Positions 1-12,597 of a stretch of DNA of 64,000 bases are shown in pieces. Location of the stretch: positions 95,272,966 to 95,336,965 of the forward strand of contig CM031857.1 of the NCBI GenBank assembly GCA_018697195.1. Reading direction: 5' to 3'. The position numbers and the translations under genes were made by a program. A model generated the notes under the pieces. It did not search any database and was not told where the DNA came from. It saw only the letters and a list, made by a program, of their open reading frames with translations. How positions within the stretch are numbered: position 1 is the stretch's first letter; each line of letters starts with the position of its first letter. The DNA comes from Certhia americana (taxonomy: Eukaryota; Chordata; Aves; Passeriformes; Certhiidae).

Positions 1-690
1 TCCTTATAATTGTAGACAGATACCAGTTTCTCAAGATCTCATTCCTGTGACACATTCTGCCTGCTGCCTCAGCACTTATAACTGAAGCAGTCATTAAAGC
101 TTGCTTAATGTATTCATGAAGCTACCAGATCTGTTATGTGAGGATTCATCATGAGCAGAGATGTTTCAGACAAAAAAAATTGAAAAACTGTAACTGTTTC
201 CTGTTTTCATTGTGATCACCAGCAAAGCCTACTATATCAACCAAAACAAAACAAAAAACCAAAAAACACCCAAAAAACCTCCAAAAAAAACCCAAACAAA
301 ACAAAACAAAACAAAAAACCAAAAAAAACCAAAAAACAAACAAAAAAACCCAACAAAAAACAAACAAACAAAAAAAAAAACACCAAGGATTATTTTATTT
401 GGTTTGTAATGGTCTTTCCATTCAGAAATGGACTTATAACCACAAATACCAAAACATTTTCATCAAGAAAAGCAAACCCAGTACATGTCAGTGATTAGAG
501 TTTTGGTGAGACTTGAAACAACTGCAGTTTTCACCAGTCAAAATTTAAGATAAATATCTGCTAGCAACTCAGAAGTCTTAAAAACACCAAAACAGTCCTC
601 CCTTAATACCTTGATGAAGCAGGATTAATTTGTGACTAAGTGATGATGAAGAACACTGGCTTGTTAACATTCCAGATGTACAAAGCAAAG
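1..690. other. intergenic sequence, no gene seen
   Basis: AT-rich sequence with no recognisable exon, RNA gene or transposon apart from the A/C-only tract at 238-386. The short frames across that tract encode only Lys/Asn/Thr/Pro-rich or Phe-rich peptides, which is what a simple repeat gives. Confidence 0.7.
238..386. repeat. A/C-only low-complexity tract (CAAAA-like)
   Basis: About 149 bases made only of A and C except for one T at 290. It consists of irregular units such as CAAAA, CCAAAAAA and CAAA rather than one clean unit. The opposite strand is correspondingly G/T only. This is probably a decayed A-rich microsatellite, possibly seeded by the tail of an old insertion, but no element body is visible beside it. 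Confidence 0.9.
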
Positions 691-1057
691 TGACACAGAG
701 TGCCCAGGCAGGTGTAAAGGAGAGCCCTTTATTGCAAAATTCAGGCCTTTTTAAGCAGTTAGCCCATTACCAGTTACATTCCATTTAAGTATAACAAATG
801 TAATTCAACCAAGCACCATACACAACAATGTGAACAAGTAATGGTTATACAACTTGTTTTTCTGCCTCCAATTCAGCTGAGTCTCTCTCCCACGGTTCTT
901 TTCTGCTTAACTGAAGTAGCAGGTCTGAGCCATGATTTTACAAGGGTAACAGGGCCCTTATTTTATAAGGTTTTACTTATGCAACATCCAGTGAAAACTA
1001 CCTAATTATCCACAAGGAGGATATTACCAAGGTCAAGACCAAATTGCACAATTCACA
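691..1057 (-). mobile_element. probable solo LTR of an endogenous retrovirus
   Basis: Read on the minus strand, the part near 691-760 has the order expected of an LTR promoter and polyadenylation region: a TTTAAAAAGG TATA-like motif, then AATAAA (TTTATT on the plus strand near 729), then a short U5-like stretch ending in TGTGTCA at 691. The terminal CA is present, but the far boundary near 1057 is a guess and I see no target-site duplication. No coding sequence is attached. The family is not identified. Confidence 0.5.
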
Positions 1058-3894
1058 CGATATCACTCTAGCACTCAATCTTTCCATCATAGTATCATCT
1101 CTCCATTTCTTGAAATTATCATCTTCTTTCCCTTCACTATTTCTCATGAAATATCATACAGCTACCGATGGCACCTGAAACAATAAATAAATAAATAGTC
1201 AGTGCCATTTCAGCTGCATTTTTAGTAGTGATTTTAAATGGACAAATTATAATCCAGAGAAAAATATAAAGCAAACCCTGAACATGAAAATTGTAGCTAG
1301 ACAAAAAAGATACTACATATTCATTTGCTGCAATACTGTGCATATTTGGGGCAATATTTATTCGTATTTTCAGTGTAGTGTTACCCTGACTGCTAGAGTT
1401 TCTCCTTCACTTAATATAGGAGGACAGTATATACTGAGAAAACTCAGTGCAAAGAAACCCATTTGCTTTTTGGCTAAAATATTTTGAATGCTGTGCAACA
1501 GTACTGTAAGAACAGGGATATCAGTAAGTATAGCTACCTTTTTTCTTCTTAGGCATTACTTTGATCAGTTCTTTCATGTTCAAATAATTTAGGGAAGCCA
1601 ACAACAACAAAATTATGCAAGTACTTTTTAACATTGTGCAGAAGTCTATATCATATCATCTAAGAATTTGATTTTCAGCAGAGATACTCAGTCCTTCTTA
1701 TTCTTGATTTTTTTTCCATTTTATTTCTGAAATTGCAAGTAGTGAGAAAGGACGAAGAAGGAAAAATTAAAATCAATAAAGCAGATATTAATACATGACT
1801 CTTTCACTCTTCTGTTTCTTAGTGAGATAAGATTTCAGAATTAAGAAAATTTATACCATTTAATTGTTTCATTGAACGTCTTCTACACCTCTGTCACTTA
1901 AATAACACTGTATCCTACTTTCCATGAATATAAACAGGACAGGTACTTTGGTCAAAAAGTTCAAATTCAGGCAGATATTGAATGTACAGTAGCTGTTTCA
2001 CCTGAACAAGATTCCACTAACTAGGAAGACATAAGGCTGCAATGATGTTGTGAGAAGTCAGAGATAATCACTGCAATCTGACTTGATTAGAAACTCCATT
2101 GCAATTCTCCCACTGGGAATCACACTTACCTACACCTGGGTCAATGTGGATATGCATGAAGAATGGCTCTGTGAAGCTGTTGGGGCTCGGATAAGTCAGG
2201 ACCCCCTGGAAGACCCATCAGGGCACTATTAAACCACAGGAGGTGTTGTGATGAAAATGCAGGTGAATTAATTTTTTCCCTTTTTTTTAGTTTTGCTTTT
2301 TAGCCTTCAACACCTTTGTTTGAGAAGTCTTTTCAGGTAATACCATCTTGCATATACTATATTCAAGCAGAATAAAAGAAAGAGAGAAAAAAAAGCTTCA
2401 AAGTAGTAGTGATCTCTTCCCATCACTTACTGCTGCTGCAAATAAAAAGGTCTGAAGAGAGAAAGAGAAATGCTTCCTACTGTTCTCTTATACTAAAGCT
2501 TTTTTTTTTTTTTTCCAAAGAATCAACTGGCAACTGAACTGAAATGATTCCTTTTTTCAGATAAGTATCAAAAGCTCTCTACTAAAGAGGTGCAGCATGG
2601 AGATGGATCACTTTTGTCAATCACTGTCTGAATAGCAGCCATTGAGTAAACCTGTTATCTTGGTTGCTAATGGTTGATAAGTCAATTCCATGAAACTTGC
2701 AAAAGACAAATAGAAAGCAGATATATCACTTCTGACCCCACCCTTTTTTATCTTAGCTCATGAAAAGAAGGCTGAGTTTTAAAGACAAACTGAAGGTTTT
2801 CTTGTTTGTTCTCCTGTGGGATACAGCACAAAAGGAGGTGGAGAAAAGAAACACAAAAATCTAAATGAAGGATCTGCCCTTCTAAAATTGTGCTTGTTGG
2901 AGCATTGTGTCTTTAAGCATTGATTGTCAAAGGCTGGCATTAATCTGTGCTTGTGTTCTTGTTTGTTAAACTATCATCCTCTTTGCAATATAAACTATGC
3001 TTGAATACTCTCAGGGAGTCTTAAGAGTTTCCCCTATTTAATATTAAGAAATACCCCTACATCTTTTCACTTGGTCTGTCCCTCTTAAAGTTATTTTTAT
3101 AGCACTGGGATTTATGGAGAATTTTTTTTCCAAATTATTTATATGTAAATAGTTCTGGTTTATACAAACTAACTTTCAAAATAATGTGTAAACACACAGT
3201 GCTTAACTTTCACACTGTGAAAAATATGCTTCACGAAAAGGAGTGTTATAAAGAGCTCCTCATGCAAAATGCCAACCAACTTGGTTTATCCACCCAGATT
3301 ACCCAGAGGATGATGTTCTGGACCATTGCAGCCAAACACCAGCCTCACCCTAGGGCAGTGCCTGAGCTGGGGTTGTCTGCCTTTCGGGGCTGATGGGGAA
3401 ATTCCCCATCCACTTTCCTTTATTACAGCTCTAATCTGCTTCCTAAGTAGGACAAGCATAAATAGGCTTCACTGAGAACTGATAAGAAAGTCATCCCAAT
3501 TAACACTTATCACTGCTTCAAATGGTAGTGCAGGCGGAGGGAAAGATTATGCATCTTAACAGTTCACAACTCTATGTTATGAGGATAACAGTGATAAACA
3601 TCTAACCAAAAGTTAACTGCAAGTTTATCCCCAGCAAAAATGCAAGATCATGTCAGCTGTCATATAAAATTATGAGTATTTATTAGTGATTGTAAACAGA
3701 ACCTAAGACACGCATTATAACAAATAGAAACTGCCGCTGTAAAGAGTTGGAATTCAAGGTTCTTGTGTACTTCTATGGCACATAGCCCTGACACCAAACA
3801 GACTTCTGTCAAACCTCAGCTTCCCTTCATAACAGATCCTGAATTACAATACTAAATCTTTGCTTCTTTCATTAAGGTTCAAATTTATGTTGCA
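1058..3894. other. intergenic sequence, no gene seen
   Basis: AT-rich unique-looking sequence. It holds short T runs (for example near 2501-2514) and short chance frames. I recognise no exon, RNA gene or transposon in it. Confidence 0.65.
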
Positions 3895-4115
3895 AGGTTT
3901 CCTGCTGTGTTTCCGAGGACAGCCCCGGCAATCCCTGACCACTCGGGAGCTCTGCACAGCCCTGCCCTGCTGAGCCAGACACCCTCACAGGACAGAGCCC
4001 AGCCCAGCTGTGTCCCTTTGCCCAGGGTGGTGCCTGATCCCCAGTGTCCCCATGCTCTACCCTGACCTACAGGGAACCCCAGGGAGCCACCAGCCCCTGG
4101 AGGCTGCTGGCAGGG
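3895..4115. other. GC-rich block of unknown origin
   Basis: About 220 bases clearly richer in G and C than the flanks, with many CAGCCC, CCCTG and CCAGGG words. Both strands carry a short open frame across it (81 and 97 codons), which is common in GC-rich sequence and shows no family likeness. It could be a diverged LTR or other repeat fragment, or a small exon or regulatory patch. I cannot decide from the sequence alone. Confidence 0.4.
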
Positions 4116-7100
4116 GGATGTGGATCTTTTTGGATATGTCCAGTAGGCAGGATGAATCAACTGAAATCTGCAGAGCATTTCAGGGTGACTTTCTGTATGA
4201 TCTAAAGAAGAAAATAGATAATTTTCTTACATTTGCTAGCAACCTTCCCAACTGAATAGATGAAGGCATTTTTTCAGTATTTTTTAAAATGCCCAAGAAA
4301 GCAACAAGCTTCCTTAGTTTTTAATTCTGTCCCTAGGAGGTCCAATAAGCTTATTGTTTGATTTTAGTTGACATTTTTTTACTGCAATCACACCTTTTTT
4401 TAATGTAAATATATAGATCACTTGGATCGTGCACATTTTTGTACATAACCCAAAAGAAGTCCATATTTGAGAAAAAAGTACAGCATATTCATCATATTCA
4501 TCATTTTGAAAGATCAGGACTTTTCATGTAAACTAAGCCTCCCACCCTAAGACAACCAAAAATCAAGAGCCAATGAAAGCTTTTGTAGGAGAACAATTTT
4601 TTCACTTCAGTCTTCTTTTGATTTTAACATAATTAATGGTTCATTCTTTAAAACTGTCTCTTGAATGAATTACTTCATAGACAAGGCGGCTACTTGAAAA
4701 GTCCCTTAATATTTCTAACATTCCTAATGTGCAGAATTTTCTGCATTAATCTTACCCCATCATTGGCTGGAAAAATCTAAACTAAACTAGGCCAGGGCAA
4801 GACATACAGAGCTTGGCAGTCTTCAAATCTCTGCTGAACTATTTCTGGGAGTGCTAATTACGATGCAATAGTGAGAGCAGGAGCTGCTCATCACTGCTGA
4901 AGCACAAGTCAGCATTTGTAAATGGTTCACCCTGACAGCTGTCTGCTATCTGCACTCCAAAGAGTCCCTTTTAATGTCCTAAAACTTAGACAACAGGAAA
5001 TCTTTTTCCCTTTTCCCACCTTAACAGTTAAATGCATTAGACTTGTCTGCTCTGCCCACACAGCTAGTTAATATGGGGGTATGTACACTTATCATAGCTG
5101 CATGTATCTTAACTCATTCATCAACACACAAGGGAAATACAAAAACACGTGTTCCAACAGGCACCAAGGAATAGTCCACCCTTACAGCATCCTTAACCAT
5201 ATTGTTAATTCATATTGTTTTTCATATTGCTATTTCCTTTCTTTCTTTTCCATGATTTTTATGTCTCTGTCATATATCATGCATACATGCTAAAAGAAAA
5301 ATTAAAATTCTTTATTTTATATATTATATACACTCAGGAAGGAGAAGTCTTTTTTTTCAGCTAGATTAAAAAGTTAGCAGCAGAGTCGCAGTTGAATCAA
5401 GATTACTTAAAAAGACAACTGGTTATTGAAGACTTTACAGTTAATAGTGATAACATGAAAAGTGTAACTCTAGAGGAGTTGCAAAAGAAAAAACATGTTA
5501 ATCTTAAGCAGTATCAGTCAATGCCTAAGTGGTATTTGACGTTCATTAAAGAGGGAAGTACCTCATAATATTTAACTGATGAATGATTAAACTAACAATG
5601 AAGTGTTAGATTGAAATTTCTATGATTGGAAAACTTCTAACTGGAGGCAAACCAATTTACTATACAGTAAATTTAGCAATCTAAGGGGAAAATTAATTGC
5701 GCCAATGGTTGTTCTATATGGGATTTTGTTAATCTTTTTGTTCTTGATTTTGTTTTGAATAAATACCTTATTTTTCTGACGACATCTGACCTACTGAATA
5801 AGAGACTGTCCTGCCATCTGTAAAATAAATCTTATGAAAAACAAGCAGGAATTTAAAGTTTATTCTCCCATTGTCTTTGCAGAGTCACAGTTAGTCACTA
5901 CTAAACAGAAATGAGCAACGTCTGTCATCTTGAAAATCATTGGCCACTGCAGATACAAAATTAAACTTTGTGTTTCTTTCACATATCTCGCAAGTTACCT
6001 AAGAAACATACGGAGTTCTTTACAAGAAGGAATGACTGCAGAGCTTTGATTGTTATGGGTATTGTGCTTTCAGTACAACCTTCTCCTGGGAAATGGAAGA
6101 AAGGGTCCTTGGCTGTGTCTCCCAAACTTCAATATATGTTTACAGCATGCAGCATAACATAATTTGCAACATTAAAGAAGAAAAAATAGAGGTGAAAATA
6201 TTGTGCAAGATGTCAGAATGAAAAAGAAGTTTGAAGCTATACATCCTTTAAAAGTGGGAAGACAAAAGAACAAGCAATAAAACTGAGATTTCAGAAATTC
6301 CTGGATTTGACCTAGCTCTAATTCCATCAAATCCTTTGCTGGTAGTCTCAATGAGAATAGAAGTAAAGAAATAATAAGCGCTTAGAATATAGCATGGTGA
6401 CTGGCATGGAGAAAACATAGATCAACAGGCATCAATTGTAATCTAAAGTCCTTAAATATCAAATTAAACCATTTTATTTCAGTTTAAAAAAACCTTAAAA
6501 ATATATTACTTATTCATAAAATTAAGAGCTAAGTTATATATTTACTACGGGATGCTGAAGAAGCAAATCATTATGACTGGACAACATCACAGCAGAAAGT
6601 ATATCAGGACTATTAAGTACAAAACACCTTTCTCTTCAAGCACTCACTCTCACCCCTGTTATAAATTGTGGAAATCTGGGAGAATATTTCAGTAAAATAT
6701 TATCATCTTACCTTGTATCTTTTATCACTCACTACTATCACCCACTATTCTTCCAGTATTTAGTATTTGACAGTGCTGGAGACAGAAGCCTAAGAAAGGA
6801 ATTTCAGCCTGATTTATATAACTGCCAGATGTTTCTAAAAACAAATAAATATGTGTACCTGAAGATGATATCTTTCTCAGATGACAATTTTTTTATCAAA
6901 AGTTATCCAACATTTAGAGAACATATCTTCAGTTTTTAATTTTTTGTGTGTGTGTTTGGGCAACACAAAACACTTAATGATTGTAGCTCAAATTTCATTC
7001 AGCCATATTCTTACAGACTTCAAACTGACACATTGAATACAAAAGACATTTTGTATTCCTATAGTCAGAAATAAGAAGGAACTGCAATTTTAGGTGCTTA

Positions 7101-8185
7101 TAATGTTGCTAGCTGCTTGAAGAATTAAGAAAAAAGAAAAAGGAACACCTTATTCCATCAACCTCAAAATAATCTATTCTGGAATGCAGTAGGTTTCTCT
7201 GGCCTGAAGAACTAAACTTTCCCTTTGTTTTAAGGGTACATATCACTAAAACAATTGTTACATTCCAAACATGTAGCAATATTGTAATTGAAATGGCTAG
7301 TGCCCTTGTAATATGTATAAATAATTGCCTTGGTTTTACTTCATGATCCACAGTTTTGTCTGATATAAGGTGGCAAAAAGAATAGGATCATGCTGTCAAA
7401 CCATTGCAAATAAAGTATTTAGACTTGCAACATGGAGAATATCTAGTTGTACTCTTGACAGGAGAGGGAATTGAAAGCAGCCTGGTACAGTGTCAGATCA
7501 ATTTTAGATATGCATGCTTTGAGCAGCCATAATGTGCTAATGTAATGATAGATAAACAACTAATTTCAGATTTGAATTAAGTTCTGCATAAAAATTTCAG
7601 CTGGTCTGAATTTTCTGATTAATCAGATTTTTTTACTTTAAAATATTTCAGCAAAACAACATCAATTATGAAAACCTTCTGAAGGAGTACAGCCAGAATG
7701 TATCTAAGCTCTTCCTTGTTTCATGACAGCTCAAGCACCACACCACCAAAGAACTAAACTTAGTCAATTCTGCTAAATAGAAGATGACCAATCCATGACC
7801 CCGAAATCAAGTGGCAAGAACTGATTCCCATCCGTGCTTGTTAAAGTTGGTCTTGTGTAAGGCAAATTGCCCATGTGTGTCCTGAAAAGCACTCTGTCTT
7901 GAATCTCCCCTGGGTCCTTTGTGCTCTATTTGACAAAATTAGTATTTTTTTCTGGAAATGTGGGACATGAGGTTTTATGGGTTAGTTGAGTATACAATGC
8001 TGTGGAGAGAGCTGGAGGGCTGCCTAAGGGAGAAAAAGCCAAGACTGGTGGCATTTTCTCAGTACCCGTCTGGGCAACCTGGGATCAAACTGCTGGGATG
8101 GAGACCTTGACAAACCTGCTCTGACTTACCGACTTGATACACTTTAGCCTTGGACCTGTCATGTCACTACAGATTTGTTCAGCTC
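4116..8185. other. intergenic sequence, no gene seen
   Basis: About 4 kb of AT-rich sequence without a recognisable gene, RNA or transposon. Only a very short TG run (near 6946) and a 14-bp palindrome in the A/T-rich stretch near 7613 stand out, neither of them significant. Confidence 0.65.
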
Positions 8186-8640
8186 TGTGGGCTGACCCTG
8201 GCTGGATGCCAGACACCCGCCAAAGCTTCTCTCTCTCTCCTCCTCAGCTGGACAGGGGAGAGAAAATATTATGAGGGGTTCATAAGTTGAGACAAGGGCA
8301 GGGAGAGATCACTCACCAAATACCATCACAGGCAAATCAGTTTTAAATTAGAGATATAGAATTTATTACCAACAATATCAGAGATGGGTAATGAGAAATA
8401 AAATAGGGTCTTAAAAAACACCTCCCCATCCCCCTCTCTCTTTCTCAGGTTTACCTCCTCTCCCCAGCAGTGCAGGGATATAAGGTATGGAGGTTACAGT
8501 CAGTTCATCTGCTGGTGCCAAGGAAGAGGAGACCTTCCCTGCTCCAAGGTGGGGTCTCTCCCATGGAGACCATTGAACTCCTCCAACATAAGCCCATCCC
8601 ATGGTAAACAAAATTAAAAAAAACCCCAAAAAACTATAAC
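8186..8640 (-). mobile_element. avian solo LTR (ERVL-like), sense on minus strand
   Basis: The plus strand opens with TGTGGGCTGACCCTGGCTGG and continues with the features I recall for the 3' end of a common avian ERVL-type LTR read in reverse. The CAGCTGGACAGGGGAGAGAA segment and the block around GAGATCACTCACCAA follow in the right order. TTTATT near 8360 gives an AATAAA signal on the minus strand. The 5' part of the LTR, toward 8640, decays into A- and C-rich sequence, so that edge is approximate. No retroviral coding region remains. The same family forms the outer element at 12126-13325. Confidence 0.75.
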
Positions 8641-8660
8641 CCCCCCCTGAAATCCAAAAT

Positions 8661-8689
8661 GGGGGGGGGGGGTGATGGGGGTGGGTGGG
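8661..8689 (+). repeat. G-run with G-quadruplex motif
   Basis: A run of twelve G is followed by three further runs of five, three and three G, separated by one to four bases. That satisfies the standard four-run G-quadruplex pattern on the plus strand. A short C run lies about 15 bases upstream, so a hairpin with the G run is also possible. Confidence 0.85.
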
Positions 8690-8743
8690 TATTTGTTAGT
8701 TTGTTTGTTTTTTCCATAAAAAGCACGACACAGAGAAAACATT

Positions 8744-8806
8744 GGGTGTTGGTCTCAGTGAAACTTGTGGATCCCTTCCAACTCAAGTTATTCTATGATT
8801 CTATGG
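8744..8806 (+). mobile_element. CR1 LINE 3' end fragment
   Basis: Contains GATCCCTTCCAACTCAAG followed by TTCTATGATTCTATGG, the typical bird CR1 3' terminus with its ATTCTATG octamer repeat. Only the last 60 or so bases of the element are present, which is usual for 5'-truncated LINE copies. It lies just right of the LTR and G-run. Confidence 0.85.
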
Positions 8807-11800
8807 TTTCCCACCACAACTTTTAGAAAATTTATGTTCTATAGTATTTAGTCTAAACATTGGGTAGAAACAACATTTTACTACTATTTTTAAATGTCAT
8901 TGACTTTGTAGTACAAAAATCATGAGTTCTCTGAACTATAACATTTCTTAATGAGTCTGTATATAACACTTAAATAGCAGTAATATAATTTAAAATTACA
9001 TTTTTAAACAGTTAACAAAAGAAACAGCATTATTCAAAGTAACAATATAAAAGCCACAATTACCTAATTCCAGGTAGAGTGAAGAAAAAAAATCTAAAGC
9101 CTAATAATATCTGAAGTAAAAAGCCTCAGTGGTTACTATTTGAAGGGTACTGAGGTACACTTTTACACCTCACTAAACTAAGGCTTAATTAATATTAACA
9201 GTCATATTATACTAAGCATAGTCTATGAAATTTTAGTGCAGCAGTCAGTGTAAGATTTTGAAAAAAGCCATGATGTAAAAGGAAAAATGTGGGGGTACTG
9301 TGCAGACAGAGCTGTTATGACACCTATATTGTTTTGTAAAGTTTAGTCAGTTCAGATGTGCAGACAATCACTAAGAATGCACAGAACTGTCACTGAGTTA
9401 CCAGTGCACTGAATTCACATGACACAATTTTATAAATGTCATGTGTCAGAGGAAAGAGATGGCTGACTTTTTTCTGCTGTAATATTTTTCATCAGAAAAT
9501 ACCATTTCAGCTAAACCAAATAATCCTACAAGAATATCTATTTCATTGACAATTATATCTAAAAACTATATAAATAATCCATTTCAATAAGGTCGAAGAA
9601 AGAGAAAATTTTGACTTCTATATTAATGTATGCAATAATTTTGTCAATAAAGTAAAACCAAAATATTTCAACCTTACCAAAGCAAACTAATTTTAAATAT
9701 GCCTAAGCAGAACCTTTTAATAAAACCAAATTAAATGTTTTCAGTTTTCCAGATTGCTGCTTTTGAATTCCATATTTTTAAGTCCTTCTGGTTTAGCAAA
9801 TACAACTGTCAAATATTAGAAGTGTTGCACTTTAAGAAAACATTACTCAGATGGACTATGTCTAGAGGAGAAAAAATTTAACCTGCAAGAGATCAGTAAT
9901 AGGACGACAACTGTTTATTAGGATTTATAATGACATGTGCTTCTGACTGATTGATTTGCTTAGAAGTGAATTTCTTAGAAAGTTATAGGCCATATACACC
10001 AGAATTTCTCTTTAACATGTGACTTGCAAACTTCTTCAGGTCCTCCACAACTGAGAGGACCAAAATATTTTACCTTGGTTAAGAGATAAAGTCAAAACAG
10101 TGAAGTTAAGTAAAGACTCTTTGTTAGTTAAGAAGTAAAATCTTCTGCCTCTTAGACTATGAATAAGAAGCACGTGAAAATGCAGTACAGAAAATTTCTG
10201 TACTGCTGTTCCTTCTAGTTCTTAAAGAGGGTTTTAAGACCTATTAACTGGTGAAAAAGGTGATTACTAGTTCCTTTATCTTCCTTCCTCAGAGGATTTG
10301 GGGACAATTTCAAAAGTTCTGTCCATAAATTACATCACATTTATAAATTTGTTACTCTCAATCATCATTCACAGAACTCATTGAATCAGCATATAAAATC
10401 CCTATATTTTAAAGCATTAAAGAATACCAAGTCAATATTCACTGAAGGCAACAGTGATGAATTCCATAAACTTCTACAGATTTTGCTGTTTTTTTCAGAA
10501 TGGGAGCTTTCATGTAAAAATAAATTCTCACATGCTTTGGCTGGGAAAATAGCCTTCATTCCCTAAATCAATAGCATTCTGTCTTGTTCACTCTGCAGTC
10601 AAGACAGACTGAACAATGTAACACCTGCAGAAGCTTAGATGCCTTTCATCTGGAAAGGATTTTAACTTCTAGGTCAGTATTTGACTCTTTAAATGGTTAG
10701 GGCCCAATTTTCAGTTTGCAACAACATGCAGAGATTTTGTAACCAAAATCACAGTTTAATTTCCAGTTATTCCTGCTTCAGCAGAGGTAAATCTGATATT
10801 GCCTCCTTCCCAAAGCAACTGCAAGGAACAAGAGTCTCACCACCTCGAGCAGGACCCCAGGGAGCAGCTTTTGGCACAGCTCATGCTGCTGCTGCTTTAG
10901 GGCCAGTCTGGCAGGGACAGACCGAGTTCCTTCAGCCTTTTTACTACACAAGTCTGACAAAGGAATTACAGCCTTGTCCCAAGCTTAACAAGACAATTTA
11001 ACAAATAGATTCTAGATGGCCAAACCTGCATACTTACATGAAGCATCTGACACCTATATAGGATGTTATGCAATCCCCCTTTGACCAGATAATAAAATGT
11101 TCTCTTTTTGGTTTTGGTTTTGCACAGGTAAGTGAAAGCCAAATCAAACTGAACTGTGTGATATTAATTTTGCCCTTCATTCTATGCAGTTCTTAAGTCT
11201 CAGCCACAACCATCACTGGTTTTACAGTGTTAAAATCTCACTGACTTCTCACGGAAAATATTGACTAACATTCAATAGTGGCAAGCAATATGTCCCCTCA
11301 TGAATTATAATGACAAACAGCTTCCATTCTGCACTGGTGGAAACATTGATTAATACAATTTTGCTTATGTTTCACATTTGGGACAAAAATCTTTTGTATA
11401 GATTTTCTTGTAAAAGAGAGATGCTATATTGACAAAGGTGAATATCTAATATTATTGGAAGACATCTCTGAAAGCACTAAAGTTGAAAACATTTGAGAAA
11501 AAAAAATGCACTAATAAAATTGCAGAGGAACTTTCTGAGAACTCTGTAAAATCAAATAATGCTCAGATAATACTGAGATTGTCACTTGGATTCCAAGTGG
11601 TGCAGGTAAGTATCTGAAGTGCGGTGCAACACCTCCAAAGTCAGTGTGTGCTTATGCTGTATGAGTGCTTGAGCCCCATTTATTCCCATTTTTCAGGACT
11701 GTTTACATCTTGTGGACCTTAATTTTTTTTAGGTACCACAAATTAACCTAAATTTCTATGGACCAGTGATGCAGGTAGACATCAGCAAATGCTCTTGTCC

Positions 11801-11966
11801 TATAATGAAGAGCATTTACCCCCATATTGCTGTGCACAGATAAATCAGTTTTGCTGAAAATTGTGAGAGATGCCAGAGGGATCACTGTGGTAGAAAAAGC
11901 ACTTGTACACTTAAAAAATTAAACAGGCTGAAATTTTAGGTATAAAAAGTCGTATAAAATATTGTG
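8807..11966. other. intergenic sequence, no gene seen
   Basis: AT-rich sequence with no exon or transposon I recognise. The frame at 10693-11001 (102 codons) has no recognisable domain and overlaps an equally open antisense frame, so I treat it as chance. Confidence 0.65.
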
Positions 11967-11996
11967 TATAATAATAATAATATTATTATTAATAAC

Positions 11997-12027
<31 letters not shown>

Positions 12028-12030
12028 GTA
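11967..12030. repeat. (ATT/AAT)n microsatellite with internal inversion
   Basis: An AAT array switches to ATT and back to AAT within about 60 bases. The switch makes an inverted repeat near 11970-11995 that could extrude as a hairpin. It lies about 100 bases left of the nested LTR pair. Confidence 0.95.
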
Positions 12031-12282
12031 GAACTCCTTTTTACATAAAGTTATGCTTTCAAGTAAAAGAAGGTATTTTTCTTTCAAGAATTTCATAGCA
12101 TAGTTTTGAAAAACTGTTTTGTTACTGTGTTGGGTTGAGCTTGGTCAATGGACACACACAACCATGCAGCCACAATTTCATTCCTCTTAAACAGGACAGG
12201 GGGAGGAAAGAGGATGAAAAAGCTCCTGTTTTTGAGGTAAAGACAGAGAGATCCTGTAGCAATTAGTATCACAGATAAAACA

Positions 12283-12288
12283 GACTTG
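12283..12288. repeat. left copy of 6-bp target-site duplication GACTTG
   Basis: Identical to 12592-12597, the hexamer on the other side of the nested LTR. The repeat belongs to the outer LTR and was duplicated on integration. Confidence 0.92.
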
Positions 12289-12591
12289 TGTCACACTATG
12301 GCACCAAATGAACACACGCACTCACTACGACTCTCTTCAAAAAGAAAGGAGGAAAAGAGGAAGTTTATTGTATGACTTCAATATATATACCATTCCAAAG
12401 GTGACCAGGGATTGGAGGGTGAAGTTGCCACCTCTCCAACCACACTGGTCAAACCAAGAGTCCATCAATTCTCGCTTCCTCTAGAAAGGATTGTAAACTA
12501 ATCCTTGTTTACATGAAAGTATGTGAGAACTCCACTACAAAAATGCAAAACATCAGAAGGCTAAGAAAAACTTTCAAAGATCAGGGTGACA
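12289..12591 (-). mobile_element. nested solo LTR, ERVK-like, with 6-bp target duplication
   Basis: A 303-bp LTR starts TGTCACACTATGG and ends GATCAGGGTGACA on the plus strand, so its ends form a perfect TGTCAC/GTGACA inverted repeat. It is flanked by the identical hexamer GACTTG at 12283-12288 and 12592-12597. A 6-bp duplication is typical of ERVK/alpha-beta-like integrases. On the minus strand a TATATATA box (about 12380-12389) lies just upstream of AATAAA (12364-12369), so the sense strand is minus. It interrupts the older ERVL-like LTR, which fixes the insertion order. Confidence 0.92.
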
Positions 12592-12597
12592 GACTTG
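12592..12597. repeat. right copy of 6-bp target-site duplication GACTTG
   Basis: Identical partner of 12283-12288, with no mismatch. This suggests the nested insertion is younger than the other LTRs in the window. Confidence 0.92.
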
